From contig JAITAB010000006.1 in assembly GCA_031284315.1 (NCBI GenBank), positions 1 through 53,422 on the forward strand: a DNA stretch of 53,422 bases, written 5' to 3'. The stretch comes from Campylobacteraceae bacterium (GTDB lineage: Bacteria > Campylobacterota > Campylobacteria > Campylobacterales > Campylobacteraceae). Below the pieces are notes generated by a model. That model made no database searches and was not told the DNA's origin. It worked only from the letters and a program-made list of their open reading frames with translations. The translations under genes and the position numbers were made by a program. Shown in pieces: positions 16,021-25,177 of this stretch; position 1 is the stretch's first letter, and each line of letters opens with the position of its first letter.

Positions 16021-17934
16021 ATGATGAGCAAAAAAGCATATATTACCACACCTATTTATTATGTAAACGATATTCCGCATATAGGACATGCATATACTAC
16101 TATTATCGCCGATTCGTTGGCAAGATTTTATAGGCTTAAAAATTACGATACTTTTTTTCTGACGGGCACGGACGAACATGGGCAAAAAATAGAGCAAGCC
16201 GCCGCCGCAAGAGGTAAAAGCGCCAAAGAGTATGCTGACGAAATAAGCGCGAAATTCAGGGCTTTATGGGATGATTTTGAGATAAGTTACGACTGCTTTA
16301 TCAGAACAACAGATGAAAATCACAAACTTGGAGCGCAAAAAGCGTTTGAAGTAATGTTCAAAAACGGCGATATTTATAAAGGCGAATATGAGGGGCATTA
16401 CTGCGTCAGCTGCGAAACATTTTTCACGGACTCTCAATTGATAAACAACGAATACTGCCCGGACTGCGGCAAAGTAACGACAATCGTAAAAGAGGAAAGT
16501 TACTTTTTTCGTTTGAGCGCATATCAGGATAAACTTTTGAAATGGTATGAAGATGCGGACGAATGCGTTATCCCGAAAGCCAAAAAAAATGAAGTCATAA
16601 GCTTCGTGAAACAGGGATTGCGCGATTTGTCCATAACGAGAGCGAGCTTTGACTGGGGTATAAAACTTCCGCCTTCTTTGGGCGATTCGAAACATGTGCT
16701 ATATGTTTGGCTTGATGCTTTGGTGAATTATATAAGCGCGCTCGGATACGGCACGGACGAGAAAAATATCTCTTATTGGCCTGCTTCGTTTCATTTGGTC
16801 GGAAAGGATATTTTGCGTTTTCATGCCATCTACTGGCCTGCTTTTTTGATGAGTTTAAATCTCCCTCTGCCAAAACATATAGCCGCGCATGGATGGTGGA
16901 CGCGAAACGGCGAAAAAATGAGCAAATCAAAAGGCAATGTCGTAAATCCGCGCGAAGTAGCCCAAGCTTACGGGCTTGAAAATTTCCGATATTTTCTTTT
17001 AAGGGAAGTTCCTTTCGGGCAGGACGGCGATTTTAGCCAAAAAGCTTTGATAGACAGGATAAATTCGGATCTTGGAAATGAGCTTGGAAATCTTTTAAAT
17101 AGAATTATCGGCATGAGCGGCAAATATAGCGGTTACAAACTGGACTCTTCGAGCGTTTTGAAATTTTACAAAAAAGATATTGATGCGGCGGATGCTGTTT
17201 TGTGCAGCGCGGAAGCCTACATGTACGAGCTTCAGACCAATAAATATCTTGAAGAAATTTGGAAAATTTTAACCCTTGCCAACCAATCCATTACTATATA
17301 CGAGCCTTGGGTCAAAATCAAAGAGGGCAAAAACGAAGAGGCGGCGGCGATAGTTGCTCTGAGCGCAAATCTTTTGGCTAAAGCCGCGGTTTTATTTTCG
17401 CCGATTATGCCAAAAACCGCGTTTTCTATCGCAAAAAGTCTCGGTTTTGAGCTAAATACAAAAGCCTACGAAAAACTTATCGTAAATAAAAATCTTTTGG
17501 ATAAGACTGTCATAACGCCCATTGCGCCGCTATTTCCGCGCATAGAAAAAGAGTTGATGAATACTCCCGAGCCAGAAGCGCAAAAAAAAGAGGCAAGAAA
17601 AGATGAACAACTGATAAGCGCGGACAAGTTTTTCAACTCAAAAATTCAAATCGGCTCTATCATAAAAGCCGAAACGATAGAAAAGAGCGACAGGCTTTTA
17701 AAACTTTCAGTAGATATCGGCGAAGCGGCTCCGCGTCAAATACTCTCCGCCATCAAAGCCTATTATGAGCCGAAAAATCTTGAGGGCGTTCAAGTTTGCG
17801 TAGTTACAAATTTGAAGCCCGCTAAAATCATGGGATTTGAATCATACGGAATGGTTTTGACGGCGGAGGATAAAAACGGCATTTCGTTAATTACTCCTCA
17901 AACATTAAAAGATGTCGGCGCTATCGTAAAATGA
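16021..17934 (+). CDS. metG: Methionyl-tRNA synthetase
   Basis: 637 residues. Two adjacent ATG codons follow AAAGGAAA. The class I HIGH motif is DIPHIGHAYT (residues 18-26). The zinc knuckle has CVSCETFF and YCPDCGK. The KMSKS loop is NGEKMSKSKGN. The anticodon-binding helical domain includes LGNLLNRI. The C-terminal 110 residues form the EMAP/Trbp111-like tRNA-binding OB fold (SADKFFNSKIQIGSI to the end), which also makes the dimer. It charges initiator and elongator tRNA-Met. Its last codons overlap the following Mur-ligase-like gene by 4 nt. Confidence 0.95.
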   Translation: MMSKKAYITTPIYYVNDIPHIGHAYTTIIADSLARFYRLKNYDTFFLTGTDEHGQKIEQAAAARGKSAKEYADEISAKFRALWDDFEISYDCFIRTTDENHKLGAQKAFEVMFKNGDIYKGEYEGHYCVSCETFFTDSQLINNEYCPDCGKVTTIVKEESYFFRLSAYQDKLLKWYEDADECVIPKAKKNEVISFVKQGLRDLSITRASFDWGIKLPPSLGDSKHVLYVWLDALVNYISALGYGTDEKNISYWPASFHLVGKDILRFHAIYWPAFLMSLNLPLPKHIAAHGWWTRNGEKMSKSKGNVVNPREVAQAYGLENFRYFLLREVPFGQDGDFSQKALIDRINSDLGNELGNLLNRIIGMSGKYSGYKLDSSSVLKFYKKDIDAADAVLCSAEAYMYELQTNKYLEEIWKILTLANQSITIYEPWVKIKEGKNEEAAAIVALSANLLAKAAVLFSPIMPKTAFSIAKSLGFELNTKAYEKLIVNKNLLDKTVITPIAPLFPRIEKELMNTPEPEAQKKEARKDEQLISADKFFNSKIQIGSIIKAETIEKSDRLLKLSVDIGEAAPRQILSAIKAYYEPKNLEGVQVCVVTNLKPAKIMGFESYGMVLTAEDKNGISLITPQTLKDVGAIVK

Positions 17935-18920
17935 TTATTGAAAATCTGGCTCAAATCTGCTCGGGACATCTGTTGAAAGAGCCTTTGGTCAAGTCGGTTT
18001 CAAGCTTTACATGCAAAAGCGATAAAGTAACGAGCGGAGGGGCTTTTTTTGCGCTGAAAGGAACGCAGGAGGAAATTTCTCAAGCGTTGGAAAACGGCGC
18101 TTATGCCGTCATACATGAGCAAAACATACAAACAGATGACAATGAAACGGCATGGATAAAGGTGGACAGTATAGAAAAAGCTATGATTCGTTTCATGCGG
18201 TTTTGGGTAGAGACGCGCGAGTTAAATGCTGTGCATTTGTCTGTTTTGCAGTTTGACATGCTGAATTCTTTCAAATTGCAGTTTAAAAACGCGCCGCTTG
18301 ACGGCAGCGTTGCGGAAGCGTTTATGACAGTCGCGGGATTAGATGCGAAAAGTTATATTTTCTCAAAAAACCAAGAGCTTTTAGAGCAGATATCGCCGCA
18401 GTTTGAAAGCATGGATGAAAGTTCTAAAGCCGCCGTACTGCAATCGCACTCTATATTTAAAACCACTTTTGTGTGTGCAGAGAGTTATTTTAAAGAGTTT
18501 ATGATTCCGCCGCTTTTTGTACCGAATTTCGCCGCTCTCATAGCTTTTTTAAAGAAAAAATCGCTTGATTTTAAGATAGATTCTTTGGAAAAAAGCGGAC
18601 ATTTTGAGCCGATATTTGTAAATACCGCTTTGGAAGCGCGCCCCTTTGGCTCAACGCATCAGGCGGTTATCATGGAAACGGACGAAAGACTGTTTGAAAA
18701 AGAGGCAGAGTGGATAAAAAGCTATGTTTCCGAAGAGTATCTACTCATTTTGGCTCCGCACAATACAAAAGTTTCAATCCCATGCAAGCGGTACACTTCG
18801 GTAAAATCGCTCCAGAGTATAAATATCTCTTCGCTTAGATACATTTTGGTTTTGGGAGATAAAGAGGAGATAACCGAGGCTTTGGAAGAGCCAAAATGCA
18901 TTCAAAAAACGCTTTTTTGA
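17931..18920 (+). CDS. MurE/MurF N-terminal-like protein lacking the ATP-binding loop
   Basis: 329 residues, starting with ATGA overlapping the metG stop. Residues about 20-65 read VSSFTCKSDKVTSGGAFFAL, then LENGAYAVIHEQ. This is the pattern of the Mur ligase N-terminal (UDP-MurNAc-binding) domain, where a Ser/Asp-Ser-Arg-like turn is followed by G-x-x-F-x-A-x-x-G. The rest has none of the Mur catalytic core: no GTNGKTT-type P-loop and no KxxT or Asn-Glu-His motifs. It is about 100 residues shorter than MurF. It is therefore either a substrate-binding relative without ligase activity or a strongly diverged paralogue. Coupling to metG points to a constitutive housekeeping expression level. Confidence 0.55.
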   Translation: MIIENLAQICSGHLLKEPLVKSVSSFTCKSDKVTSGGAFFALKGTQEEISQALENGAYAVIHEQNIQTDDNETAWIKVDSIEKAMIRFMRFWVETRELNAVHLSVLQFDMLNSFKLQFKNAPLDGSVAEAFMTVAGLDAKSYIFSKNQELLEQISPQFESMDESSKAAVLQSHSIFKTTFVCAESYFKEFMIPPLFVPNFAALIAFLKKKSLDFKIDSLEKSGHFEPIFVNTALEARPFGSTHQAVIMETDERLFEKEAEWIKSYVSEEYLLILAPHNTKVSIPCKRYTSVKSLQSINISSLRYILVLGDKEEITEALEEPKCIQKTLF

Positions 18921-19382
18921 GCTGATTTTTCAGGCGCAGTAACGCCCTAAATTTTATTTTGACATGAAAAACGCGCCGCTAAACCTGCTATTTCACTACT
19001 GTTTTTGTAAAATTTATCTCCGAAATCATTATGGCAAACGCGGCGTTTCATTCCATTTTATCTTTCAAAATCAAAAAGAACAAAGGCTAAGGCTGCTCTA
19101 TTTTGCTTGCAATTTTTTTATTCGCATACAGTAATCTTATAATTACTTCTTCATTTTTATTATTGTTTGAAGGAATTAAAACTGCTTTAAAGATGATTAC
19201 CAATAGTATCGGATTCGTGATTTTTATTGATGTTTCTTTCTTACATGGGCTTATAAAGCGGCGCATCTGCGAGTATTTCTGCTTTTGTATGGTTTTGTCG
19301 TCTTTTTTGTCAAATTCACCGTATCTTTTTTCTAATGCCGCCAACTTGTTTGTTTTATATATCTTTATTGTATGTATTTATC
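18921..19382. other. Spacer with a doubtful minus-strand open frame
   Basis: No firm gene. On the minus strand, 19087-19344 is open for 85 codons (AALEKRYGEFDKK then KYSQMRRFISPCKK and a hydrophobic stretch), starting only at a TTG without a ribosome binding site. It lies directly downstream of the small exported protein and next to decayed genes, so it may be a gene remnant. A weak GGCG/CGCC hairpin near 18930-18950 could end the metG operon. Confidence 0.3.
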
Positions 19383-19628
19383 TTAGTATTTTTTTTGAAA
19401 TATAAGCAATGTTATCATATATTTTTCATCTGTTTCTATTCTAACCGTGTTAAAAAATTTTTTACTTTTGCCGCCAAATACATGAGAAGTCCATTTATTG
19501 GATTTGAAATTTATATATTCCTCATATTTATTGTAATCTTTAAATACTTCTCCAAACTCAAAACTTGCGATATTGCCAGCATGTACAGAAACAAGAAATA
19601 ATATTAATCCAATTATAATTGTTTTCAT
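19383..19628 (-). CDS. Small exported protein of unknown function
   Basis: 81 residues from ATG 19628. The signal peptide is MKTIIIGLILFLVSVHAG, followed by a 60-residue mature part rich in Lys and aromatic residues (FEFGEVFKDYNKYEEYI) and ending LIFQKKY. No Cys in the mature part and no known motif. The ATG overlaps the stop of an upstream 54-codon fragment (ATGA), so it may once have been translationally coupled to it. It lies in a region with decayed genes and may no longer be functional. Confidence 0.45.
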   Translation of the reverse strand: MKTIIIGLILFLVSVHAGNIASFEFGEVFKDYNKYEEYINFKSNKWTSHVFGGKSKKFFNTVRIETDEKYMITLLIFQKKY

Positions 19629-19789
19629 TGTTCTATCTTTTTTATACATAATTGTGCCCAACCGATAGCTTTCAGCCGCGAAAGGTTATTGCTAAGTTTT
19701 AATTTATTAACTGAAGCTGCTTTCGCTATTTTAATATAATTATTAGCTGCCTCGTAGCGCTTTCCATGAGATATTTTTCCAAACCGTGT
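19625..19789 (-). pseudogene. Truncated coding fragment without a start codon
   Basis: From just after the BOF stop to 19625 the frame is open for 54 codons and reads FGKISHGKRYEAANNYIKI, then a helical stretch ending GWAQLCIKKIEQ. There is no ATG, GTG or TTG in it. Residue composition and helix pattern look like the C-terminal end of a real, perhaps TPR-like, protein. It ends in TGA overlapping the next ATG. Most likely a 5'-deleted gene remnant. Confidence 0.4.
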
Positions 19790-20122
19790 TTATTTGATAT
19801 TTATCTTTTTGATAAAACTTGCCTCTATCTCTATGCGCATGAGTTCTCTGTCCATTTCCTCTGTGATTTCAACTACATCGTTTTCATCTATCTAAATGTC
19901 ATGCCAGAGTTTATTGTCTATCTCCATGACAATGCTTCCCGTCTCGTCCGCAAACAGATACCTCTCATCTCCCAAAAATTTTTCAATCTTTCCTCTAAGC
20001 GTTAAGGGATAGTCTCCCTTAAAGTTTTTGCCGTTTCAATCGTTGCAATGTCTGCTTTTGTTCCCTTGTAGCCGTCTCGAGGCAGATAAGGCAATCAGCG
20101 CGGCTATAAGTTTCAATGTTAT
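19790..20122 (-). pseudogene. Decayed BOF-family (YgiW/YdeI-like) periplasmic OB-fold protein
   Basis: Reading the minus strand in shifting frames recovers a whole BOF protein. The signal start is KLIAALIALSAS, followed (other frame) by GYKGTKADIATIETAKTLRE. Then (first frame again) come PLTLRGKIEKFLGDERYLF, ADETGSIVMEIDNKLWHDI, an in-frame TAG at 19892-19894, IDENDVVEITEEMDRELM and IEASFIKKINIK. The expected start codon position is ATA (20120-20122), 6 bases after GGGAG, so even the start is mutated. At least two frame changes, one nonsense codon and a lost start make this a pseudogene. Intact members are small periplasmic proteins linked to stress and cation tolerance. Confidence 0.8.
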
Positions 20123-20230
20123 GTATTTCTCCCAAAATAATTTTACATATTCTATATATTTTAAAAATTTATCAAGTAATTTTACGCGGTATCAAAAAAA
20201 GCGGCGGCGGTTGCTTCGCAGCGCCGCTCG

Positions 20231-21589
20231 CTACATCCAGTCAATAACCTTAGCCACTTCGCTTACGGCAAAGCACTTTATGCCGTTTATCTCTTCAAGC
20301 GGGCGCGATGGGACGATGGCTTTTTTGAAATGCTGCGTTTTTGCCTCTTTTAAGCGGCTGTCAAGCTGAAAAACATCTCTTATATCGCCGATAAGGCTGA
20401 CCTCGCCGATAAAAACCGTATCTTTACTTAAAGGGCGGTTTCTAAAACTGCTTATTATCGCCGCTATTATCGCTACATCGGCGGCTGTTTCGGTTATTTT
20501 GATGCCGCCTGCGATATTTATAAACACATCGTATCTGTTTAGCGGCAAATCAAGTTTTCGCTCCAAAAGTGCGAGCAGCATGGTCAAGCGGTTTAACTCG
20601 TAGCCTGTTGAGGCGCGTTTGGGATTTGGGTATGTGCTTTCGCTAAGCAGCGCCTGAACTTCCAAAACTATCGGACGCGAACCCTCCATGACAACCGTTA
20701 TCGCAGAACCTGCCTGTGAATCGTTTCTTGTGAAAAATTTTTTTGATATATCTTTCGCGCTCTCCAAACCCGTTTTTGTCATTTCAAAAATGCCCACTTC
20801 GCTTGTAGAGCCGAAGCGGTTTTTAAATCCTCTCAGTATCCTAAGCTCTCTATTGGAATCTCCCTCAAAATAAAGCACGGTATCCACCATGTGCTCAAGT
20901 ATCCTTGGCCCCGCGATAGAGCCTTCTTTTGTGATGTGTCCTATGATGAAAACCGCCACATTTTTATCTTTGGCATAGCGCATAAGTTCAAATGTTATCT
21001 CCCGCACCTGCGATACGCTTCCTGGCGCCGAGGATATTTTTTCGCTGTAAAGCGTCTGAATGGAGTCTATCACAAGCACGTCAAATCTTCTTAACGAGAG
21101 TTCATGCAAAATAGCGTCAAGGTTTATTTCGCACAAAAGATAGAGGTTATCATGGGAGCTGTTCAGCCTTTCGGCGCGGAGTTTTATCTGTCCTGCGGAT
21201 TCTTCGCCGCTTACGTACAGTACGCTTTTGCCGCTTTTGGCTAAATTGCCGCCTATTTTTAAAAGCAGCGTTGATTTGCCCACGCCCGGACTTCCGCCTA
21301 TAAGCGTGAGGCTTCCCTCCACGATACCGCCGCCTAAAACCAAATCAAGCTCTTCATTATTGGAGCTAAATCTCTCAACGCTTTCAAATTCTATTTCGGT
21401 GATGGATTTTGCGCTGCTTGATTTGGAGTTTGTTGAGGTTTTGGCGGTCTCTTTTAGAACGCTTATCTGCTCCTGCGTTAATTCCAAAAACTCGCCCCAT
21501 GCGCCGCAATTTGGGCATTTGCCAAGTTCTGCCGCGCTTTGAAAGCCGCATGCTTGGCATTCGTAAATTTGTTGTTTTTTCTTTGTCAT
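20231..21589 (-). CDS. radA: DNA repair protein RadA (Sms)
   Basis: 452 residues. The N-terminal zinc finger is YECQACGFQSA with the second pair KCPNCGAWGE. The RecA-like core has Walker A GGSPGVGKSTLLLK, Walker B LVIDSIQT, and the RadA-specific KNRFGSTSEVGIFEM. The C-terminal 170 residues are the Lon-protease-like domain (GGIKITETAADVAIIAA), without protease activity in this family. RadA is a branch-migrating helicase acting in recombinational repair and transformation. It is followed upstream (same strand) by ftsY with 2 bases between them, in an operon tlpA-ftsY-radA. Confidence 0.95.
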   Translation of the reverse strand: MTKKKQQIYECQACGFQSAAELGKCPNCGAWGEFLELTQEQISVLKETAKTSTNSKSSSAKSITEIEFESVERFSSNNEELDLVLGGGIVEGSLTLIGGSPGVGKSTLLLKIGGNLAKSGKSVLYVSGEESAGQIKLRAERLNSSHDNLYLLCEINLDAILHELSLRRFDVLVIDSIQTLYSEKISSAPGSVSQVREITFELMRYAKDKNVAVFIIGHITKEGSIAGPRILEHMVDTVLYFEGDSNRELRILRGFKNRFGSTSEVGIFEMTKTGLESAKDISKKFFTRNDSQAGSAITVVMEGSRPIVLEVQALLSESTYPNPKRASTGYELNRLTMLLALLERKLDLPLNRYDVFINIAGGIKITETAADVAIIAAIISSFRNRPLSKDTVFIGEVSLIGDIRDVFQLDSRLKEAKTQHFKKAIVPSRPLEEINGIKCFAVSEVAKVIDWM

Positions 21590-21591
21590 AG

Positions 21592-22467
21592 TTACTCTTT
21601 TACGCCGAAAATCGCATCCAAAATAGTATCTATATAACTCTCCGCTTCAAACGGTATAAGGTCGTCCATGCCTTCTCCAACGCCGACATAAAGTATCGGA
21701 AGCTGCAATGTTTTGGCAATGCTAAAAAGCGAACCGCCTTTTGCCGTGCCGTCAAGTTTTGTGATGATAAGCGCATCTATGCCTATCATGTCGTTAAACG
21801 CCGAGGCTTGATTTGCCGCTGAATTTCCCTGCGTGCCGTCGAGTATCAAAATCTTTCTGTGAGGCGCGCCGCTTTGGGCTTTGTCGCAGATTTTTACTAT
21901 TTTTTTCAGTTCGTTCGCGAGGTTTATTTGATTGTGCAATCGCCCTGCCGTGTCTATGATAACATTGTCAATTTTTTTCGCTTTTGCGGACATTATCGTA
22001 TCGTAGGCAACAGCTGATGGGTCGTGTCCTTGTTTGGCGTAAATTATCGGAACGGCTACCTTTTCGCTCCACTGCTTTAACTGCTCTATCGCCGCCGCTC
22101 TGAAAGTATCGCCGGCTCCAAGCAAAACGCTTCTGTTTTGTTTTTTGTAAATATTTGCAAGTTTTGCGATAGTCGTAGTTTTGCCCGCCCCGTTTACGCC
22201 TGTTATCAGTTCTACAAACGGTACTGCATGAACGGGCGGTTTATCGTCATAAATAAAATACGACTTCAAAACTCTTTTTACATCGTCTCTTGCAACGCTG
22301 TTTTGAGGCGGCAGATAGTAGATTATCTCCTCTACGAGTTCATAAGCGACATCGGCTTCCAAAAGCATTTCTTCCAAAATTTCCTTGTCTATTTTTTGCG
22401 CGGCGGGGACTATATCCCTTATCGCTTCAAGAGTTTTGCCAAGCCCTTTTTTTATGGAAGCAAACAT
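21592..22467 (-). CDS. ftsY: Signal recognition particle receptor FtsY
   Basis: 291 residues with a short N domain and no acidic A domain, as in Campylobacterota. The G domain motifs are all visible: ITGVNGAGKTTTIAKLA (G1), GDTFRAAAIEQL (insertion box/G2), VIIDTAGRLHNQ (G3), ITKLDGTAKGG (G4) and YVGVGEGMDDL (G5 side). It docks ribosome-SRP complexes at the inner membrane for co-translational insertion. Its ATG shares a base with the TAA of tlpA, indicating coupling. Confidence 0.95.
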   Translation of the reverse strand: MFASIKKGLGKTLEAIRDIVPAAQKIDKEILEEMLLEADVAYELVEEIIYYLPPQNSVARDDVKRVLKSYFIYDDKPPVHAVPFVELITGVNGAGKTTTIAKLANIYKKQNRSVLLGAGDTFRAAAIEQLKQWSEKVAVPIIYAKQGHDPSAVAYDTIMSAKAKKIDNVIIDTAGRLHNQINLANELKKIVKICDKAQSGAPHRKILILDGTQGNSAANQASAFNDMIGIDALIITKLDGTAKGGSLFSIAKTLQLPILYVGVGEGMDDLIPFEAESYIDTILDAIFGVKE

Positions 22468-22976
22468 TAAAAAATCCTTTTCAAATCCGCTTCCATCATC
22501 TCTTCGGGGATTGCCCCCGTGTAGTCGGTAACATATTCGCCGTTTTTATTGTATATCACCATGTAGGGTATGCTCGTTACATTGCCAAGAGTAGATGAGA
22601 GTTTGAAACTGTTTTTATCAAGCGCAACGGTAAAATCCACGCTTTTGCCCGCCGTAAAATTTTGAACTTCGTCAAGCGGCTTGTTTTCAAGGATAACGGA
22701 GATAATGTCAAGGTCGTTTTTATATCTGTTTTGAAGATTGTTCAGATGCGGAATCTGAGCGTTACATGGAGTACATGCAGTCGTAAAAAATACCAGCAAA
22801 AGCGATTTGTCGTTATACGTAAAACCGTCAGCCGTTTTTTTAAGCGTTACCATGCCGCCGTCAATCGTTTTCAGTGTGATGCTCTGGTTTTGTTTCAGCG
22901 GCTTGTCAGCAGAACTGCAGCCGAAAAAAACGCTAAAAACTAAAAACTGTACTGCGAGGAGGGCGTATTTTATCAC
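22467..22976 (-). CDS. TlpA-like thioredoxin-fold lipoprotein
   Basis: 169 residues from a GTG at 22976 (AAGGA upstream). The lipoprotein signal ends FLVFSVFFGC. The thioredoxin fold has the active-site CxxC in LVFFTTACTPCNAQIPHL, and the cis-Pro in NVTSIPYMVIY. It is probably a membrane-anchored periplasmic reductant of the TlpA/ResA group, acting on cytochrome c maturation or other periplasmic disulfides. It is the first gene of tlpA-ftsY-radA and divergent from the ygfA-rny unit. Confidence 0.85.
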   Translation of the reverse strand: MIKYALLAVQFLVFSVFFGCSSADKPLKQNQSITLKTIDGGMVTLKKTADGFTYNDKSLLLVFFTTACTPCNAQIPHLNNLQNRYKNDLDIISVILENKPLDEVQNFTAGKSVDFTVALDKNSFKLSSTLGNVTSIPYMVIYNKNGEYVTDYTGAIPEEMMEADLKRIF

Positions 22977-22995
22977 GGAGTTATCCTTATTGTTG

Positions 22996-23001
22996 TAAAA
23001 T
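22996..23001 (+). promoter_or_regulatory. -10-like box upstream of ygfA-rny
   Basis: TAAAAT in the context TTGTTGTAAAAT, 28 bases before the ATG at 23029, in the 52-base divergent spacer. Confidence 0.35.
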
Positions 23002-23028
23002 AGTTTTTTAAAAAGGGATTATAGGCAA

Positions 23029-23682
23029 ATGTCGCTTAAAAGCACAAATAATATTTCAAAAGCCGAATTTCGCAAGTCTTGTCTTGAAAAACTAAAACGC
23101 GCTTCCTGCGAAAAATATTTTAAAAACTCTCATGAGAGCGTGAAGGCTTTAAGCAAAATCCTTGAGAAGCTGCATTTTAAGACAATATCCATGTACATTC
23201 CGCTTAAAATGGAAGTTGATATACGAACTATTTTCCCAAAATTCAGACGAAACAAAACAATCTATGTGCCGTTTATGGAATGTGTCAGTTTTAAATTGGT
23301 AAAATACAGACTGCCTGTTTGGAAAAAAAGGTTTAATATTTTAGAGCCTGCCAATTCTTGGGGGCTCAGGCAAAAAGTTGACGTAATAATAGTTCCTGTC
23401 ATCGGGGTTGACGGGGATTTGAGAAGAGTAGGTTTTGGCAGGGGAATGTATGACAGGTTTTTTTCCGCTCTAAAGCCAAAACCATTTACCATTTTTATTC
23501 AACTTGCTAAATGTTTTACCGAAAAGAGGCTTTGCGAAGCTTACGATGTACAGGCAGATGTTTATATAACCCCGACAGATATTATGATAAAAAGAGGAAA
23601 AAATGTTTTTAGAGTTAGGAATAGGGGTAGCTGCGGCTGCGATTACGGGAGCCGCAGGCTTTGCAATAGCAAAAAAACTTGA
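23029..23682 (+). CDS. 5-formyltetrahydrofolate cyclo-ligase family protein
   Basis: 217 residues. Family signs are the N-terminal AEFRKSCLEKLK, an ISMYIPLKMEVDI strand, VDVIIVPVIGVD and the glycine motif RRVGFGRGMYDRFF, which binds ATP phosphate. It converts 5-formyl-THF to 5,10-methenyl-THF, restoring the folate pool. The last 27 codons overlap rny in another frame; that tail (RNRGSCGCDYGSRRLCNSKKT) is Cys/Arg-rich because it mirrors rny coding. Such long overlaps imply coupled translation. Confidence 0.85.
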   Translation: MSLKSTNNISKAEFRKSCLEKLKRASCEKYFKNSHESVKALSKILEKLHFKTISMYIPLKMEVDIRTIFPKFRRNKTIYVPFMECVSFKLVKYRLPVWKKRFNILEPANSWGLRQKVDVIIVPVIGVDGDLRRVGFGRGMYDRFFSALKPKPFTIFIQLAKCFTEKRLCEAYDVQADVYITPTDIMIKRGKNVFRVRNRGSCGCDYGSRRLCNSKKT

Positions 23683-25159
23683 TGCGGCAAATTATGAGAT
23701 TTACACTACGCAGGCAAAAGCGAGAGCAAAAGCCATAGAACATGAAGCCGAACTTGTGCTGAAAAATGTGAATATAAATGTTCAGGAGGCAGAGTTAGCC
23801 GCCAAAAGACGCTTTGAAGAAGAGTCGCTAAAACTCAAAAAAGAGTATGTTATCAAACTGACCGATGTTGAAAAAAGAGAGATATCTCTAAAAGAGGATT
23901 TTAAAAAACTCTCAAGCGACAAGGAAGAGATTGAAGAGTTCAAGAAAAAAACCGAAGAGTTAAACCAAGAAGCCGCGAAACTAAAACAAGATTATCAAGC
24001 CAAATTAAAAGAGGCTATCCGCGTTTTGGAACATTCGGCAGGTTTGACCGAATGCGAAGCGAAAGAGATAATTTTAAAAAAGGTAGAAGAGCAGTCGCGC
24101 GCCGAGATAGCGCATGTAGTCAGAAAATACGAAGAAGAAGCCAAGCAGGATGCAAAACGCAGGGCAAATTATATTTTAGCGCAGGCTACAACTCGTTTTG
24201 CGGGAGATTTTGCGGCTGAGAGGCTAATAAATGTCGTAAATATCAAAGATGATGATTTGAAGGGGCGCATTATCGGAAAAGAGGGCAGAAATATCAAAAC
24301 CCTTGAAATGCTTTTGGGCGTGGATATTATCATAGACGATACGCCTAACGCGATAATTTTGAGCAGTTTTAACCTTTACAGAAGAGCCGTTGCGACAAAA
24401 GTTATCCAACTTTTGATAGAAGACGGCAGGATTCAACCCGCGCGCATCGAAGATATACATGAGAAAGTCAAAGAAGAGTTTGAGCAAAGCCTTATAGAAG
24501 AGGGCGAAAATATCGTTATGGATTTGGGACTTACAAAAATCCACCCTGAGATTATAAAGTTGATAGGCAAATTGAAATTCCGCGCAAGTTACGGGCAAAA
24601 TGCACTCGGACACTCTCTTGAAGTTGCAAATCTTGCAGGTATTATCGCCGCAGAGCTTGGCGGAAATGAACAATTAGCCAAAAGAGCGGGGCTTTTACAT
24701 GACATAGGCAAAGCTTTAACACAGGAGTTTTCTGGAAGCCATGTTGATTTGGGCGCTGATGTGTGCAAGCGGTATAAAGAGCATGCGGTTGTTATAAATG
24801 CCATATACGCGCACCATGGACATGAAGAAGCCGCGTCCATAGAAGCCGCCGCCGTATGCGCCGCCGATACGCTCTCCGCCGCGCGTCCGGGCGCGAGAAG
24901 AGAAGTGCTTGAAAGCTTCTTAAAACGCGTTCAGGATATAGAAGATATAGCAAAATCAAAAGAGGGCATCAAGCAGGCGTACGCGATAAATGCGGGGCGC
25001 GAGATAAGAGTTATAGCCAACGCCAAACTCGTAAATGACGACGAAGCCGTGCTTTTAGCAAAAGAGATAAGCAAAGAGATAGAGGCTAAGGTTCAATATC
25101 CGGGCGAGATAAAGGTAAATGTGATAAGAGAGACCAGAGCGGTTGATTACGCCAGATAA
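23603..25159 (+). CDS. rny: Ribonuclease Y
   Basis: 518 residues. There is one N-terminal membrane helix (MFLELGIGVAAAAITGAAG), then a long coiled coil to about residue 190. The KH RNA-binding domain has the GRIIGKEGRNIKTLE loop. The HD phosphohydrolase domain has GHSLEVANLAG, LLHDIGKALT and AHHGHEEA. RNase Y is the membrane-bound endoribonuclease that starts mRNA decay in many Firmicutes and in Campylobacterota, in place of RNase E. AGAGGAAA precedes the ATG, inside the end of the folate gene. Confidence 0.95.
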   Translation: MFLELGIGVAAAAITGAAGFAIAKKLDAANYEIYTTQAKARAKAIEHEAELVLKNVNINVQEAELAAKRRFEEESLKLKKEYVIKLTDVEKREISLKEDFKKLSSDKEEIEEFKKKTEELNQEAAKLKQDYQAKLKEAIRVLEHSAGLTECEAKEIILKKVEEQSRAEIAHVVRKYEEEAKQDAKRRANYILAQATTRFAGDFAAERLINVVNIKDDDLKGRIIGKEGRNIKTLEMLLGVDIIIDDTPNAIILSSFNLYRRAVATKVIQLLIEDGRIQPARIEDIHEKVKEEFEQSLIEEGENIVMDLGLTKIHPEIIKLIGKLKFRASYGQNALGHSLEVANLAGIIAAELGGNEQLAKRAGLLHDIGKALTQEFSGSHVDLGADVCKRYKEHAVVINAIYAHHGHEEAASIEAAAVCAADTLSAARPGARREVLESFLKRVQDIEDIAKSKEGIKQAYAINAGREIRVIANAKLVNDDEAVLLAKEISKEIEAKVQYPGEIKVNVIRETRAVDYAR

Positions 25160-25177
25160 ACGGTTCAAGGTTACAAT

